Below, piece by piece: positions 1 to 8,322 of a stretch of DNA of 64,000 nt. Position 1 is the stretch's first letter, and each line of letters starts with the position of its first letter. Made by a program: the position numbers and the translations under genes. Source of the DNA: Massilia sp. ZL223 (lineage in GTDB: Bacteria; Pseudomonadota; Gammaproteobacteria; Burkholderiales; Burkholderiaceae_D); the NCBI RefSeq assembly GCF_018119395.1, contig NZ_JAGPWD010000013.1, positions 1-64,000 on the forward strand. Direction: 5' to 3'. The notes under the pieces are model-generated. The model was not told the DNA's origin. It saw nothing but the letters and a program-made list of their open reading frames with translations, and searched no databases.

Positions 1-26
1 TTTCCTCTACCTCTAGCTCGGAGACC

Positions 27-58
27 GTCGTCCCGGCGAAGGCCGGGACCCAAGTTCG
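27..58 (+). repeat. Dispersed REP-like repeat, single copy
   Basis: One copy of a roughly 32-bp intergenic repeat with an imperfectly palindromic core CCGGCGAAGGCCGG followed by a conserved tail ACCCAAGTTCG. The same unit recurs near 13.2, 19.9, 54.6 and 61.8 kb, where it occurs as head-to-head pairs. Any partner of this copy may lie outside the window. Confidence 0.8.
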
Positions 59-74
59 TTGCAAACCACGAGCG

Positions 75-104
75 CAAAAAAATGCCGCGGACCTCCGCGG
101 CATT
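75..104 (-). terminator. Intrinsic terminator of the PHB depolymerase gene
   Basis: On the minus strand an 11-bp perfect stem (AATGCCGCGGA with its complement, 2-nt centre) is followed by a run of seven T. It lies about 20 bp past the stop codon of the depolymerase gene. Confidence 0.85.
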
Positions 105-123
105 TTCATTGCGCCGAAGCGCA

Positions 124-1359
124 TCAGCGATTCGCCTGAATAAACTCCGTAATCTTCGGGCAAATAATCTCGCGCCAGCGGCGGCCCGAGAAAATGCCGT
201 AGTGCCCGCACTTCGGCGCGACGAACTTGAGATGCTTGTCCTTCGGGATCCCGCTGCACAGCTCATGCGCCGCGCTGGTCTGGCCCAGGCCGGAGATATC
301 GTCCAGCTCGCCTTCCACGGTCATCAGGGCCACGGTCTTGATGTCCTGCGGACGGACCAGCTGGCCGCCGACTTCCCAGGTGCCCTTGGGCAGGCGGTGT
401 TCCTGGAACACGGTCTTGATGGTCTCGAGGTAGTACTCGGCCGGCATGTCCAGCACCGCGTTGTACTCGTCGTAGAACTGGCGGTGCGCCTCGGCCGAGT
501 CGTCGTCGCCGCGCACCAGGTGCTGGTAGAACTCGCGGTGGCTCTGGGCGTGGCGGCCCGGGTTCATGGCGATGAAGCCGGCGTGCTGCAGGAAGCCCGG
601 ATACACCTTGCGCCCGAAGCCCGGGTAGTTGCCCGGCACCGAGTAGATCACGGTGTTCTCGAACCAGGAGAAGGGCTTCTCGGTCGCCAGGTCGTTGACG
701 GCGGTCGGCGACTTGCGCGGATCGATTGGGCCGCCCATCATGGTCATGGTCTTCGGCAGCTTGGGGTCATTGTTCGACGCCATCAGCGAGATCGCGGCCA
801 GCACCGGCACGGTCGGCTGGCACACCGAGATCACGTGCACGTCCGGGCCGAGCAGGCGGATGAAGTCCTGCACGTAGTAGATGTAGTCGTGCAGGTGGAA
901 GGGGCCGGCGGACAGCGGCACCATGCGCGCATCGGTCCAGTCGGTGATGCAGACGTCGTGGTCGACCAGCAGGGCGCGCACGGTGTCGCGCAGCAGGGTG
1001 GCGTGGTGGCCCGACAGGGGAGCGACCACCAGCACCTTGGGCTGGTTCAGGGCCTCGAAGGCCTGGTCGCCCAGGTCTTTCTTGAAATGCAGGAGCTTGC
1101 AGAACGGCTTTTCAACGACCGTGCGCTCCATGATGCCGACGTCTTCTCCCTTGATCTTCACGGAATGGATGCCGAACGCCGGCTTTTCGTAGTCTTTCCC
1201 CAAGCGATACATCAGCTCGTAGCCAGCAGCGATACGCTGGGCGAAAGGGGTATGCGCGAACGGCGAGACGGGGTTGGAAAATAGTTTCGAGGACGCATCG
1301 GCCCACTGCATCAGCGGGGTCAGGAAGGAGCGTTGCATCTCGTGCAGTTGGTAAAGCAT
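124..1359 (-). CDS. phaZ: Intracellular polyhydroxybutyrate depolymerase (PhaZ-type)
   Basis: This 411-residue protein matches the intracellular polyhydroxyalkanoate depolymerase family (alpha/beta hydrolase fold), which mobilises PHB carbon stores in the cytoplasm. It has the family N-terminus MLYQLHEMQRS and the internal stretch VLVVAPLSGHHATLLRDT, and there is no signal peptide. The ATG at 1359 is chosen because AAGGA sits about 7 nt upstream and the family start MLYQLHE begins there; a longer frame reaching 1413 adds residues unlike the family. A TATAAT hexamer on the minus strand at 1417-1422 could be the -10 element. The gene is monocistronic with its own terminator. A PHA-system protein and an acyl-CoA-binding protein lie within 5 kb, fitting storage-lipid metabolism. 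Confidence 0.9.
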   Translation of the reverse strand: MLYQLHEMQRSFLTPLMQWADASSKLFSNPVSPFAHTPFAQRIAAGYELMYRLGKDYEKPAFGIHSVKIKGEDVGIMERTVVEKPFCKLLHFKKDLGDQAFEALNQPKVLVVAPLSGHHATLLRDTVRALLVDHDVCITDWTDARMVPLSAGPFHLHDYIYYVQDFIRLLGPDVHVISVCQPTVPVLAAISLMASNNDPKLPKTMTMMGGPIDPRKSPTAVNDLATEKPFSWFENTVIYSVPGNYPGFGRKVYPGFLQHAGFIAMNPGRHAQSHREFYQHLVRGDDDSAEAHRQFYDEYNAVLDMPAEYYLETIKTVFQEHRLPKGTWEVGGQLVRPQDIKTVALMTVEGELDDISGLGQTSAAHELCSGIPKDKHLKFVAPKCGHYGIFSGRRWREIICPKITEFIQANR

Positions 1360-1652
1360 AGGTAAATCCTTCAGTAGACAGTGCGCGCCGCAATCGTTTG
1401 CGCGTAGCTGCAATCAATTATAGGGGATACTGATTTACTTGTGGAAACAGTCGTTTTCACACCCCTGCTACGTATGGTTCACTTGTAGCATATTTGTGCA
1501 GTGCGGTTCGGTGAGGCTTCCCACATAAGTGGATATACCCGTGCTTGTAACGGGGAGTTTGTCGCGGGGGCGTTACTGAACACGGGAGGGCGATGCTACT
1601 TCGTCACTATGGGGAAGAAGCGTTGTTGGTCTGCTTGCGCACCGCAGCAGGT

Positions 1653-1682
1653 AAAAAAAATGCCGCCCCGAAGGGCGGCATT
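1653..1682 (-). terminator. Intrinsic terminator of the ferredoxin reductase gene
   Basis: On the minus strand a GC-rich stem (ATGCCGCCC with its complement) has a short TTCG-type loop and is followed by a run of eight T. It lies just beyond the stop of the reductase gene. Confidence 0.87.
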
Positions 1683-1705
1683 GTGTCGATACCTGAAGAG
1701 ATCGC

Positions 1706-2803
1706 TTAGTCGAACACCGGCGTCTCGACACCCAGGATCTTGTGCAGCTTCGGCGACGTGGTCGTGTACTGCATGTGGATCTTCTTGTCCGGGAAGATGT
1801 ACGGCGCGGCGCCGAAGGCGGCCAGCGCGGCTTCGTGGAAGCCCGACAGGATCAGCTTCTTCTTGCCCGGGTAGGTGTTGATGTCGCCCACGGCGAAGAT
1901 GCCCGGCACGTTGGTCTCGAACTTCTCGGTGTCCATGACCTTCAGCTGGCGGCGCTCGATGTCCAGGCCCCACTCGGCGATCGGGCCCAGCTTCGGCGAC
2001 AGGCCGAAGAAGACCAGCAGCATGTCCAGCGGCACGCGGCGGGTCACGCCGTCGGCGCCGGTCACCTTCACTTCGCTCAGCTTGCCGTCTTTTTCGTCGA
2101 AGCCGGTCACCTGGCCGGTGATCAGCTGCATCTCGTACTCGTCGCACAGGGCCTTCATCTTGGCGACCGAGGCCGGCGCGGCGCGGAAGTCCTCGCGGCG
2201 GTGCACCAGCACGACCGACTCGGCCTTGCCGACGAAGTTCAGGGCCCAGTCCAGTGCGGAGTCGCCGCCGCCGCAGATGACCAGGTTCTTGCCTTCGAAC
2301 AGAGCCGGATCCTTGACGCGGTAGAACAGCTGCTCGGCTTCGAACTTCTCGATGCCGTCGACCTTCAGGGTGCGCGCCTGGAACGAACCGACGCCGGCCG
2401 CGATGAAGATGGTCTTGGTGATGAAGCGGGTGCCGGTCGAGGTCTCGACGTTGAAGCGGCTGTCTTCACGGCGCTGGACGGTGGTCACTTCCTGGCCCAG
2501 GTGGAAGGTCGGCTCGAACGGCTCGATCTGCTTGAGCAGGTTGTCGGTCAGTTCCTGGCCGGTGCATACCGGCACGGCCGGGATGTCGTAGATCGGCTTG
2601 TCCGGGTACAGTTCCACGCACTGGCCGCCGACGGCCGGCAGCGAATCGATGACGTGGGCTTTGATTTCGAGCAGGCCGAGTTCGAAGACCTGGAACAGGC
2701 CAACCGGACCGGCGCCGATGATCACGGCGTCGGCTTCGATGGCGCCGGCAAACGAACTGTTGGGAGCGATGCTGCCCGCTTCGTGGGTGGCACTGATAGT
2801 CAT
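1706..2803 (-). CDS. Ferredoxin/flavodoxin--NADP+ reductase, thioredoxin-reductase-like type
   Basis: This 365-residue flavoprotein belongs to the TrxR-like ferredoxin-NADP+ reductase family (YumC type), which exchanges electrons between NADPH and ferredoxin in the cytoplasm. The FAD motif GAGPVG lies near residue 30, the NADPH-binding motif [11 protein letters not shown] near residue 175, and the FAD-contact motif [10 protein letters not shown] near residue 310. The CxxC redox pair of true thioredoxin reductases is absent, which separates it from TrxB. The ATG at 2803 has AGGAAG 4-5 nt upstream; an in-frame ATG at 2869 lacks family similarity. It lies just downstream of fdxA on the same strand, so the ferredoxin is a plausible partner. 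Confidence 0.88.
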   Translation of the reverse strand: MTISATHEAGSIAPNSSFAGAIEADAVIIGAGPVGLFQVFELGLLEIKAHVIDSLPAVGGQCVELYPDKPIYDIPAVPVCTGQELTDNLLKQIEPFEPTFHLGQEVTTVQRREDSRFNVETSTGTRFITKTIFIAAGVGSFQARTLKVDGIEKFEAEQLFYRVKDPALFEGKNLVICGGGDSALDWALNFVGKAESVVLVHRREDFRAAPASVAKMKALCDEYEMQLITGQVTGFDEKDGKLSEVKVTGADGVTRRVPLDMLLVFFGLSPKLGPIAEWGLDIERRQLKVMDTEKFETNVPGIFAVGDINTYPGKKKLILSGFHEAALAAFGAAPYIFPDKKIHMQYTTTSPKLHKILGVETPVFD

Positions 2804-2911
2804 GCTTACTTCCTGTGATTTTCTGGATGGTTGGGCGATGGCGGGCCTTCCCGCCATCGGTGGCGACACCCTGCGGCGCAGTCCGCTAAGCGAACCCGGG
2901 CGCCGTACGCG

Positions 2912-3235
2912 TCAGCGAGCCAGCTGGCTCAGCTTGTCCTTGACGTCCTTCCACTCTTCCGCGTCCGGCAGGGCCGGCTTGGTCTTGGTGATCGACGGCC
3001 AGGAACGCGCGAGGTCCGCGTTGAGCTTGATAAATTGCTGCTGATCGCCAGGCACGTCCTCTTCGGCATAGATCGCATTCACCGGGCACTCGGCCACGCA
3101 AACGGCGCAGTCGATGCACTCGTCGGGGTCGATGGCAAGGAAATTCGGGCCTTCCCGGAAACAATCTACCGGGCATACATCGACGCAGTCGGTATAGCGA
3201 CAACGGATGCACGATTCGGTGACAACGTGGGTCAT
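2912..3235 (-). CDS. fdxA: 7Fe ferredoxin FdxA
   Basis: This 107-residue ferredoxin carries one 3Fe-4S and one 4Fe-4S cluster. The N-terminal segment [18 protein letters not shown] supplies the first cysteine set, and [12 protein letters not shown] near residues 40-50 gives the 4Fe-4S cysteines. The long C-terminal tail ([15 protein letters not shown]) is typical of Azotobacter-type FdxA. The start at 3235 begins with the family [10 protein letters not shown] and has AGGA about 6 nt upstream. It is about 110 bp upstream of the ferredoxin-NADP+ reductase gene on the same strand, which suggests co-transcription. Confidence 0.92.
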   Translation of the reverse strand: MTHVVTESCIRCRYTDCVDVCPVDCFREGPNFLAIDPDECIDCAVCVAECPVNAIYAEEDVPGDQQQFIKLNADLARSWPSITKTKPALPDAEEWKDVKDKLSQLAR

Positions 3236-3479
3236 AACAGTCCTATCAATGGTGGGGGTGTCGCGTCGCCGTGCGCTTGGAAAGTGGGCCGGCGGGACAA
3301 TGCAAAGCACTGTATTTTAGGGCAATTCGGGTTTTCCTACAAATTAGCCTTATACACAATACACATAAGCAAATGAAGGGAAAAAGGCCCTTGTGCCGTC
3401 GAAAACCTGCACGAGCGTGCAATTTTAATATGTCCCGAAGCCTTGCCGCGCAATCCACGGCCAGCCCGATCGCCCGCTG

Positions 3480-3755
3480 TCAGGCGCTGCGGCGCAGCCC
3501 GTCCAGCAGGTGCTGCCAGTCCCCGCCGCTGCCATCCTCGCGCAGGAAGACCGTGTGGCAGCGCAGTCCGTCCTCGACCGTGATTTCCCAGCGCGGCATG
3601 TCGGCCCCGAGCGGGCAGGGCGGCTCGGCCTGGAAGAAGTCGAGCCGCCGCAGCAGCTCTTCGAGCGCCGCGCCCTCGGGCCGGGCGGCGGTGTCGAGTT
3701 CGTAGGATTCCGCCAGGCCGGCAAAGCCGCCGCAGGCGCGTGCGCTGATCCTCAT
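3480..3755 (-). CDS. Emfourin-like inhibitor of the adjacent M4 peptidase
   Basis: This 91-residue protein resembles emfourin, the small inhibitor encoded beside protealysin-like M4 peptidases. Matching features are the N-terminal GGFAGLAESYELDT, the central LLRRLDFF, and WEITVEDGLRCHTVFL near residues 56-71. The ATG overlaps the stop codon of the upstream peptidase by 4 bp (ATGA), so translation is probably coupled and inhibitor follows enzyme. There is no signal peptide, so both partners should act in the cytoplasm or leave by a non-Sec route. A much longer open frame covers the same bases but is antisense-like noise over the peptidase gene. The family call rests on recognised sequence pattern. 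Confidence 0.8.
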   Translation of the reverse strand: MRISARACGGFAGLAESYELDTAARPEGAALEELLRRLDFFQAEPPCPLGADMPRWEITVEDGLRCHTVFLREDGSGGDWQHLLDGLRRSA

Positions 3756-5047
3756 GGCGTCCGTTGTCCGTCCGGGTGATATTCGGGCAGCTGCATGGTC
3801 CCGCAGCAGGCGTGGCGGTCCTGGCGCGCGCCGGGCGCGTCGCAGACGCAGGGCGCGAGCCGGGTGCCGGGCCGGTAATCCTGGGCCAGGGCGGCGCCGG
3901 CCTCGACCACCTCGCGCCGGGTGAACTGGTTGCGGATGAAGTTGGCGTAGGCGGCCGGGCGGCCATCTTCGCCCACGATGCGCAGCATCTCGTTGACCAC
4001 GTCGGCATAGCTGGCGGCATCGTCCGGGGCGGCGATCAGGGCGCGCAGCACCACGCCGCCCAGGTAGGCGGCAACCCGGTGCAGCACGGCGGCGTCGTCC
4101 TCGCGCCCGGGATCGCGTTCGTAGGCGAACAGGTCGGCCAGCACATCGTAGACGGCGCCGGTGAACACCTGCGAGATCGCATGCACCTGGGTGCCGGCCT
4201 GGCTCAGCCTGAGGTCGTTGTCGGCGTTGCGCAGCCCGGCGCCCATGCCGATCGCCACGCCGAACTGCTCGGCGATGATGGCGAGGAAGGATTTGTCGTG
4301 CAGCTGCGCCTTGGTCTGGGCCACCACGGCTTCGCACTGGTCGAGCTGGGACAGGGCCAGGAAGATCGCGCTCAGGTCGCCGAAGGATTCGTGCAGCCCG
4401 CCGGTCTGGGGCGGCGCGTCGGCCAGCAGCCAGCGCGGCTTGAGCCCGTCGAGCACGGCATGGGCCGTCTCGTGGGCGACGATGTCGAAGGAGCGGCAGG
4501 TGTAGACCCGATCGGCCGGTTCGTTGGTGCCGTCGGGAATGAAGTGCCCGAACTTGAGGCAGGCCTGGGCCCGGCTGTAGAAGGCGTTCATGACGTCGGT
4601 CAGGCCGTGCGGGTAGATGCGCAAGGGGCTGCTGTCCATGCCGCTGTTCCATTGCCAGGGCAGGGGCAGGCTCAGGCCGGCCGCGAGCAGGGCGCGCTGG
4701 TACATGGTGAGCGTCTGCCGCACCACGGCGAAGGTGTGCACGGCGTCGAACTGGGGCGTGTCGGGCTGGGTGACGAAGTCGCCGGCCTCGTTCGGCTGCA
4801 CCGGATCGATGCCGGGCTCGCCGGGTGCGATGCGGGCGTCGCGCGGGCCGGCCAGCACCGCCTCGGGCAAGTAAGCGCGGCGGGTGCCGATCTCGCTCAC
4901 CGAAGGGTCCTGCTTCCACATCAGCACGCGCGCGCCGAAGGCCTGGGGCAGGGCGGGCGCTTCGATGAGGTTCTCGTTGCCGGCTTCATAGCCGGCTTCA
5001 TTATCGGCTTCGCCGGGCGTTTCCGGCAGCAGGGCATGTGCTTCCAT
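3752..5047 (-). CDS. Leaderless M4-like (gluzincin) metallopeptidase
   Basis: This 431-residue zinc metallopeptidase carries HETAH at residues 192-196 and the third zinc ligand Glu220 in GGLHESFGD, 24 residues on, the HExxH...E arrangement of the thermolysin clan. The N-terminus is acidic and lacks a Sec signal, and the protein is shorter than secreted thermolysins with their large propeptide, so it resembles the protealysin group. The C-terminal 35 residues are rich in Cys and His (APCVCDAPG, RHACCG), which is unusual. The start at 5047 has AGGAG about 6 nt upstream. It forms a two-gene operon with the emfourin-like inhibitor. The substrate cannot be told from sequence. Confidence 0.82.
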   Translation of the reverse strand: MEAHALLPETPGEADNEAGYEAGNENLIEAPALPQAFGARVLMWKQDPSVSEIGTRRAYLPEAVLAGPRDARIAPGEPGIDPVQPNEAGDFVTQPDTPQFDAVHTFAVVRQTLTMYQRALLAAGLSLPLPWQWNSGMDSSPLRIYPHGLTDVMNAFYSRAQACLKFGHFIPDGTNEPADRVYTCRSFDIVAHETAHAVLDGLKPRWLLADAPPQTGGLHESFGDLSAIFLALSQLDQCEAVVAQTKAQLHDKSFLAIIAEQFGVAIGMGAGLRNADNDLRLSQAGTQVHAISQVFTGAVYDVLADLFAYERDPGREDDAAVLHRVAAYLGGVVLRALIAAPDDAASYADVVNEMLRIVGEDGRPAAYANFIRNQFTRREVVEAGAALAQDYRPGTRLAPCVCDAPGARQDRHACCGTMQLPEYHPDGQRTP

Positions 5048-5227
5048 GTCAACTCCTTGATATGTCGCGGGCTGCGCTTTTATGGTCGCGCGCTGCGCTG
5101 CTCAAGCATTGACACTCATCAATTGATGCCGCTCCAAGCCGTGGAATGTGGCGGACTCTGGCATGGACCGCTTCCAACTGGCATCATTGCGGATTGTCTT
5201 GCAATCGATTAGGAAGGAAAGCGTCAG

Positions 5228-5509
5228 ATGGCGGAATTGAAGATCGTCCAGGAGCACAGCCTGAGCCCGGCGGCGGCGCGCACGGCGGCGGAACAGGTGG
5301 CGCAGCGCCTGGCGGCGGAGTTTGGACTGGCCTGCAAATGGGATGGCGACGTACTGCGCTTCGAGCGCAGCGGCGTGGATGGGGACTTGCGGCTGGAAGG
5401 GCAGAACGCGTCGCTGCGCATCCGCCTGGGCATGCTGATGAGCGCCTTCGCGCCGGCCATCGAGGCCAAGGTGACGGAGAAAATGCGGAAAGTGTTCGCT
5501 CCCGCCTGA
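5228..5509 (+). CDS. Polyhydroxyalkanoic acid system family protein
   Basis: This 93-residue soluble protein matches the small polyhydroxyalkanoic acid system family found with PHA genes. Recognisable features are the start MAELKIVQEHSLS, a central CKWDGDVLRFERSGVDG and the end EAKVTEKMRKVFA. Its biochemical role is not established; a PHA-granule association is inferred from the family. It has a good ribosome site (AGGAAAG about 7 nt upstream) and is transcribed divergently from the M4 peptidase gene. A PHB depolymerase gene lies about 4 kb away. Confidence 0.8.
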   Translation: MAELKIVQEHSLSPAAARTAAEQVAQRLAAEFGLACKWDGDVLRFERSGVDGDLRLEGQNASLRIRLGMLMSAFAPAIEAKVTEKMRKVFAPA

Positions 5510-5517
5510 GGGAACGA

Positions 5518-5540
5518 TGCGCCGCCGTGCAGGCGGCGCA
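5518..5540. terminator. GC-rich hairpin between convergent genes
   Basis: A 9-bp perfect stem TGCGCCGCC with its complement and a 5-nt centre lies between the convergent PHA-system and acyl-CoA-binding genes. Neither side has a clear T-tract, so it may act only weakly as a bidirectional terminator. Confidence 0.5.
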
Positions 5541-5546
5541 GCCCGA

Positions 5547-5801
5547 TCAGCCCTTCAGCTCTTCGATCAGGTCGATGTACTGCTGCTGGGCGTCTTCCTG
5601 CGCGGTGCCCTTCAGGGCGGCCCAGGCGTCGTACTTGGCGCGGTTGACGAAATCGGTCATGCCCGGACGCTCGCCGGTCACGTCGCCTGCCGAACCCTGC
5701 TTGAACAGCGCGTAAATCTTCAGCAAGGTCATGTTATCCGGACGCTCCGGCAGATTCTTCGAATCCTGCTGGGCCTGGGTGAACTGTTCCTGCAAGCTCA
5801 T
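5547..5801 (-). CDS. Acyl-CoA-binding protein
   Basis: This 84-residue protein is a single acyl-CoA-binding domain of the usual four-helix size. It has the family core LLKIYALFKQGSAGDV, where Tyr and Lys contact the acyl-CoA, followed by KYDAWAALKGTAQEDAQQQY, which contains the conserved WxxxKG segment. It buffers and delivers long-chain acyl-CoA in the cytoplasm. The start has AGGAG about 5-6 nt upstream. It is a single gene convergent with the PHA-system gene. Confidence 0.93.
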   Translation of the reverse strand: MSLQEQFTQAQQDSKNLPERPDNMTLLKIYALFKQGSAGDVTGERPGMTDFVNRAKYDAWAALKGTAQEDAQQQYIDLIEELKG

Positions 5802-5920
5802 GGAAACTCCTGTGTGGTTGGTTGATGTGCTTGCCGTCTGGGCAATGCGGCAGGCATCTTAGCGCAGGAGCTCGGCGCGGACGGAGGAAACGGCCGCATT
5901 TTAGAGGGGAAGCTCGAATG

Positions 5921-5946
5921 ACAAGGGACGCCGCGGCGTCCCTTGT
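5921..5946 (-). terminator. Hairpin after the FKBP gene
   Basis: A perfect 12-bp inverted repeat (ACAAGGGACGCC with its complement, 2-nt centre) lies about 10 bp past the stop of the FKBP gene. The T-tract is poor on both strands, so termination efficiency is uncertain. Confidence 0.65.
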
Positions 5947-5955
5947 GCTTTCCGA

Positions 5956-6312
5956 TCAGACGGCGAGCAGGTCGACGTCGAAGATCAGGGTGGCGTTCGG
6001 CGGGATCACGCCGCCGGCGCCGCGCGCGCCGTAGCCCAGGCTGGCCGGGATGGTCAGGCGGCGCGAACCGCCGACCTTCATGCCCTGCACGCCTTCGTCC
6101 CAGCCGCGGATCACGTGGCCGGCGCCGAGGGCGAACTGGAACGGATCGTTGCGGTCCTTGCTCGAGTCAAACTTCGCGCCGGTCGAGCCGTCGTCGTTGC
6201 GCAGCCAGCCGGTGTAGTGGACGGTGACGTACTGGCCGGCCTTGGCTTCCGGGCCGTCGCCGACAACGGTGTCTTCGTACTGCAGGCCGGAATCAGTGGT
6301 GATGGTGGACAT
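5956..6312 (-). CDS. FKBP-type peptidyl-prolyl cis-trans isomerase
   Basis: This 118-residue single-domain FKBP accelerates proline isomerisation and should be cytoplasmic, having no signal peptide. Active-site residues sit in VTVHYTGWL (residues 29-37), FDSSKDR, FALGAGHVIRGWDEGVQGM and the closing GYGARG-GVIPPNATLIFDVDLL, which covers the full domain. The length is normal for the stand-alone family. The start is preceded by AAGGAAT. It is a monocistronic gene divergent from the EI24 membrane protein gene. Confidence 0.94.
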   Translation of the reverse strand: MSTITTDSGLQYEDTVVGDGPEAKAGQYVTVHYTGWLRNDDGSTGAKFDSSKDRNDPFQFALGAGHVIRGWDEGVQGMKVGGSRRLTIPASLGYGARGAGGVIPPNATLIFDVDLLAV

Positions 6313-6442
6313 GGTATTCCTTGTTGTTCAAGTTGAACGGGGATTGTAGTCCATGGCGCGCCAAGGCGTCACGCACGGCACGGGGCAGGGCCGCGATGTG
6401 CGTAAAATGACAATACCGCCAACCGACCTAGAAGGAGGATGC

Positions 6443-6478
6443 ATGCCGCTTGCCGCCCGCCCCGGAGTCCGCCAATGA
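6443..6478 (+). CDS. Possible 11-codon leader ORF coupled to the EI24 gene
   Basis: An ATG at 6443 follows a strong AAGGAGG sequence (6432-6438) by 4 nt. It opens an 11-codon frame (MPLAARPGVRQ) whose TGA overlaps the next gene's ATG as ATGA. It could be a translational-coupling leader, or the Shine-Dalgarno could be a remnant of an alternative start. No homology is claimed. Confidence 0.35.
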   Translation: MPLAARPGVRQ

Positions 6479-7290
6479 AGGGCGTCGCCACCGCCTACCG
6501 CCGCGCGCTGCGCGCCCAGTTCACCGGCCGCATGCTTCTCCTCTCGGCCACGCCTTTGGTCCTGTCGCTGCTGCTGTGGGGCGTGGTGCTGTGGTTCGGG
6601 CTGCAGCCGCTGCTCGACTGGCTGCATGGCCTGTTCTCCGAGTATGACGCCTTCGAGACCAGCGGCAACGTGCTGGCCACCCTGGGCCTGGGCATGCTCA
6701 AGGTGGTCGTGGTGCCGCTGCTGGCGATCGCGCTGCTGCTGCCGCTGATGATCGCATCAAGCCTGCTGTTCATGGGCGTGGCCGCGATGCCGGCCATCGA
6801 GCGCCATGTCGGCAACCGCCAGTATCCCAAGCTCGAAAAGAAGGAGGGCGGCAGCTTCGTCGGCAGTGTCGCCATCAACCTCGGCAGCTCGGCCATGTTC
6901 GCCGTCCTGTGGCTGTTCACCCTGCCGCTGTACGCGATCCCGCCGCTGGCCTGGCTGGTGCAGGCCAGCCTGTGGGCCTGGGTGACCTCGCGCGTGATGA
7001 GCTACGACGCACTGGCGGCCCACGCCAGCCCGGCCGAGCGCCAGGCCCTGATGCGCACGCGCCGCATGCCGCTGCTGGCGATCGGCCTGGCCACCGGCCT
7101 GGCCGGCGCGCTGCCCGGCATCGCCTGGATGGGCGGCGCCGTGATCTCGATCGTGCTCTTTCCCTTGCTGGCCCTGCTGTCGCTCTGGCTCTACATCATG
7201 ATCTTTTTGTTCGCGGGGCTATGGTTTCAGTATTACTGCCTGGAGGCACTTGAAGAGTTGCGGGCGGAAGGGGTGGCGCAGGCGGTTTGA
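6475..7290 (+). CDS. EI24 domain (CysZ-like) inner membrane protein
   Basis: This 271-residue protein has about five or six hydrophobic segments (roughly residues 20-40, 70-100, 140-170, 200-240) and fits the EI24 / CysZ-like membrane family. Family members include the sulfate permease CysZ, but most, including this one, have no proven substrate. The polar stretch RHVGNRQYPKLEKKEGGS between segments is typical of the family. The ATG at 6475 is preceded by GGAG at 7 nt; an in-frame ATG at 6439 sits directly against AAGGAGG and is too close to be used. An 11-codon ORF overlaps the start by ATGA. Confidence 0.75.
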   Translation: MKGVATAYRRALRAQFTGRMLLLSATPLVLSLLLWGVVLWFGLQPLLDWLHGLFSEYDAFETSGNVLATLGLGMLKVVVVPLLAIALLLPLMIASSLLFMGVAAMPAIERHVGNRQYPKLEKKEGGSFVGSVAINLGSSAMFAVLWLFTLPLYAIPPLAWLVQASLWAWVTSRVMSYDALAAHASPAERQALMRTRRMPLLAIGLATGLAGALPGIAWMGGAVISIVLFPLLALLSLWLYIMIFLFAGLWFQYYCLEALEELRAEGVAQAV

Positions 7291-7412
7291 GCCCGGCGTG
7301 TGCACGGCTGCACGGGTTCGCGCGTTGATGGCATGGGCGGCCACAAACGGCGATTCTCCCGTAGTGGCACACTGGAGGCTTGAACAAGCTTCAGCATAAA
7401 ACGGGGGGACGC

Positions 7413-8210
7413 ATGGGGTTCGGCCTGATCGTCGTGGGCGACGAGATTTTGTCCGGCAAGCGCCAGGACAAGCATTTTTCCAAGGTGGTCGAACTGCTTG
7501 CCGAGCGCGGCTTGCAGCTGTCCTGGGCCGAGTTCGTCGGCGACGACCCCGTGCGCCTCACGCAGACCCTGCGGCGCAGCTTCGCGGGCCAGGACATCGT
7601 GTTTTCCTGCGGCGGCATCGGGGCCACGCCGGACGACCACACGCGCCAGTGCGCGGGCGCGGCGCTGGGCCTGCCGCTGATGCTGCACGCCGAGGGCCGG
7701 CGCCACATCGAGGAGCGTATCCGCGAGACGGCGCTGGAAGCGGGCAGGGAGCCGGACTTCAGCGCACCGGAGAACCTGCAGCGCCTCAAGATGGCCGAGT
7801 TCCCGCAGGGCGCGCAGCTGATCCCGAATCCCTACAACCGCATCGCCGGCTTCTCGATCATGGAGGGCCGCGCGCCGCATCACTTCGTGCCCGGCTTCCC
7901 GGTCATGGCCTGGCCCATGATCGCGTGGGTGCTCGATACCCATTACCCCCACCTGTTCCATCGCGAGGCCTATGCCGAACGGGCCTTGCTGGTCTACGAA
8001 CAGGCGGAGGCCGCGCTCACGCCCTTGATGGAGCGCCTGCAGCGCGAGCACGAGGGTGCACGGGTGTTCAGCCTGCCGAGCGTGGGCGATGCGCAGACGC
8101 GCCGGCATATCGAACTGGGAGTGAAGGGTAGGCCGGAATCGGTGGTGGCGGCCTATGCCGCGATGTGCGCCGAGCTCGATCGGATAAAAGCAGAGTATCG
8201 ACCTTTATAA
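7413..8210 (+). CDS. MoaB/CinA-N-like molybdopterin-binding domain protein
   Basis: This 265-residue protein matches the COG1058 group, the N-terminal domain of CinA and its stand-alone relatives. Diagnostic segments are the start GLIVVGDEILSGKRQDKH, the middle VGDDPVRLTQTLRRS and FSCGGIGATPDDHTRQ, the signature of the MoaB/MogA-like fold. The C-terminal nicotinamide-nucleotide deamidase domain of full CinA is missing, so the enzymatic role is open. The ATG at 7413 follows a GGGGGGA purine run at about 4 nt. A TTG at 7380 would add 11 residues without family match. The gene stands alone, with a large inverted repeat about 45 bp downstream. Confidence 0.78.
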   Translation: MGFGLIVVGDEILSGKRQDKHFSKVVELLAERGLQLSWAEFVGDDPVRLTQTLRRSFAGQDIVFSCGGIGATPDDHTRQCAGAALGLPLMLHAEGRRHIEERIRETALEAGREPDFSAPENLQRLKMAEFPQGAQLIPNPYNRIAGFSIMEGRAPHHFVPGFPVMAWPMIAWVLDTHYPHLFHREAYAERALLVYEQAEAALTPLMERLQREHEGARVFSLPSVGDAQTRRHIELGVKGRPESVVAAYAAMCAELDRIKAEYRPL

Positions 8211-8254
8211 ATAGGCATGTCGCGCAGTTAAGCTAGTCGTTGTTTTTTTGCGAA

Positions 8255-8322
8255 AATATTCCACGCACATCAAAATTGTTAAACCGTGTCTCGCGCGTGT
8301 CGTATTGATGTGGTGGAATATT
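8255..8322. repeat. Long inverted repeat with 18-bp arms
   Basis: Arms at 8255-8273 and 8305-8322 (AATATTCCAC..CACATCAA against its complement) match across 18 bp with one bulged base around a 31-nt GC-rich centre. The AT-rich arms stand out from the neighbouring coding DNA. Neither arm is followed by a T-run, so it is not a standard intrinsic terminator. It lies about 150 bp before the penicillin-binding protein gene and could be an operator, an RNA structure or a remnant of a small mobile repeat. Confidence 0.75.

Noticed and set aside
1360..1652. Intergenic region between the reductase and depolymerase genes examined for a small gene
   Set aside because: Only a possible -10 hexamer (1417-1422) was seen; plus-strand frames have no ribosome site and no similarity.
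3480..4919. Long minus-strand frame covering the peptidase gene in another reading frame
   Set aside because: Only its last 91 codons match the emfourin family; the rest is a shadow of the M4-like peptidase gene.
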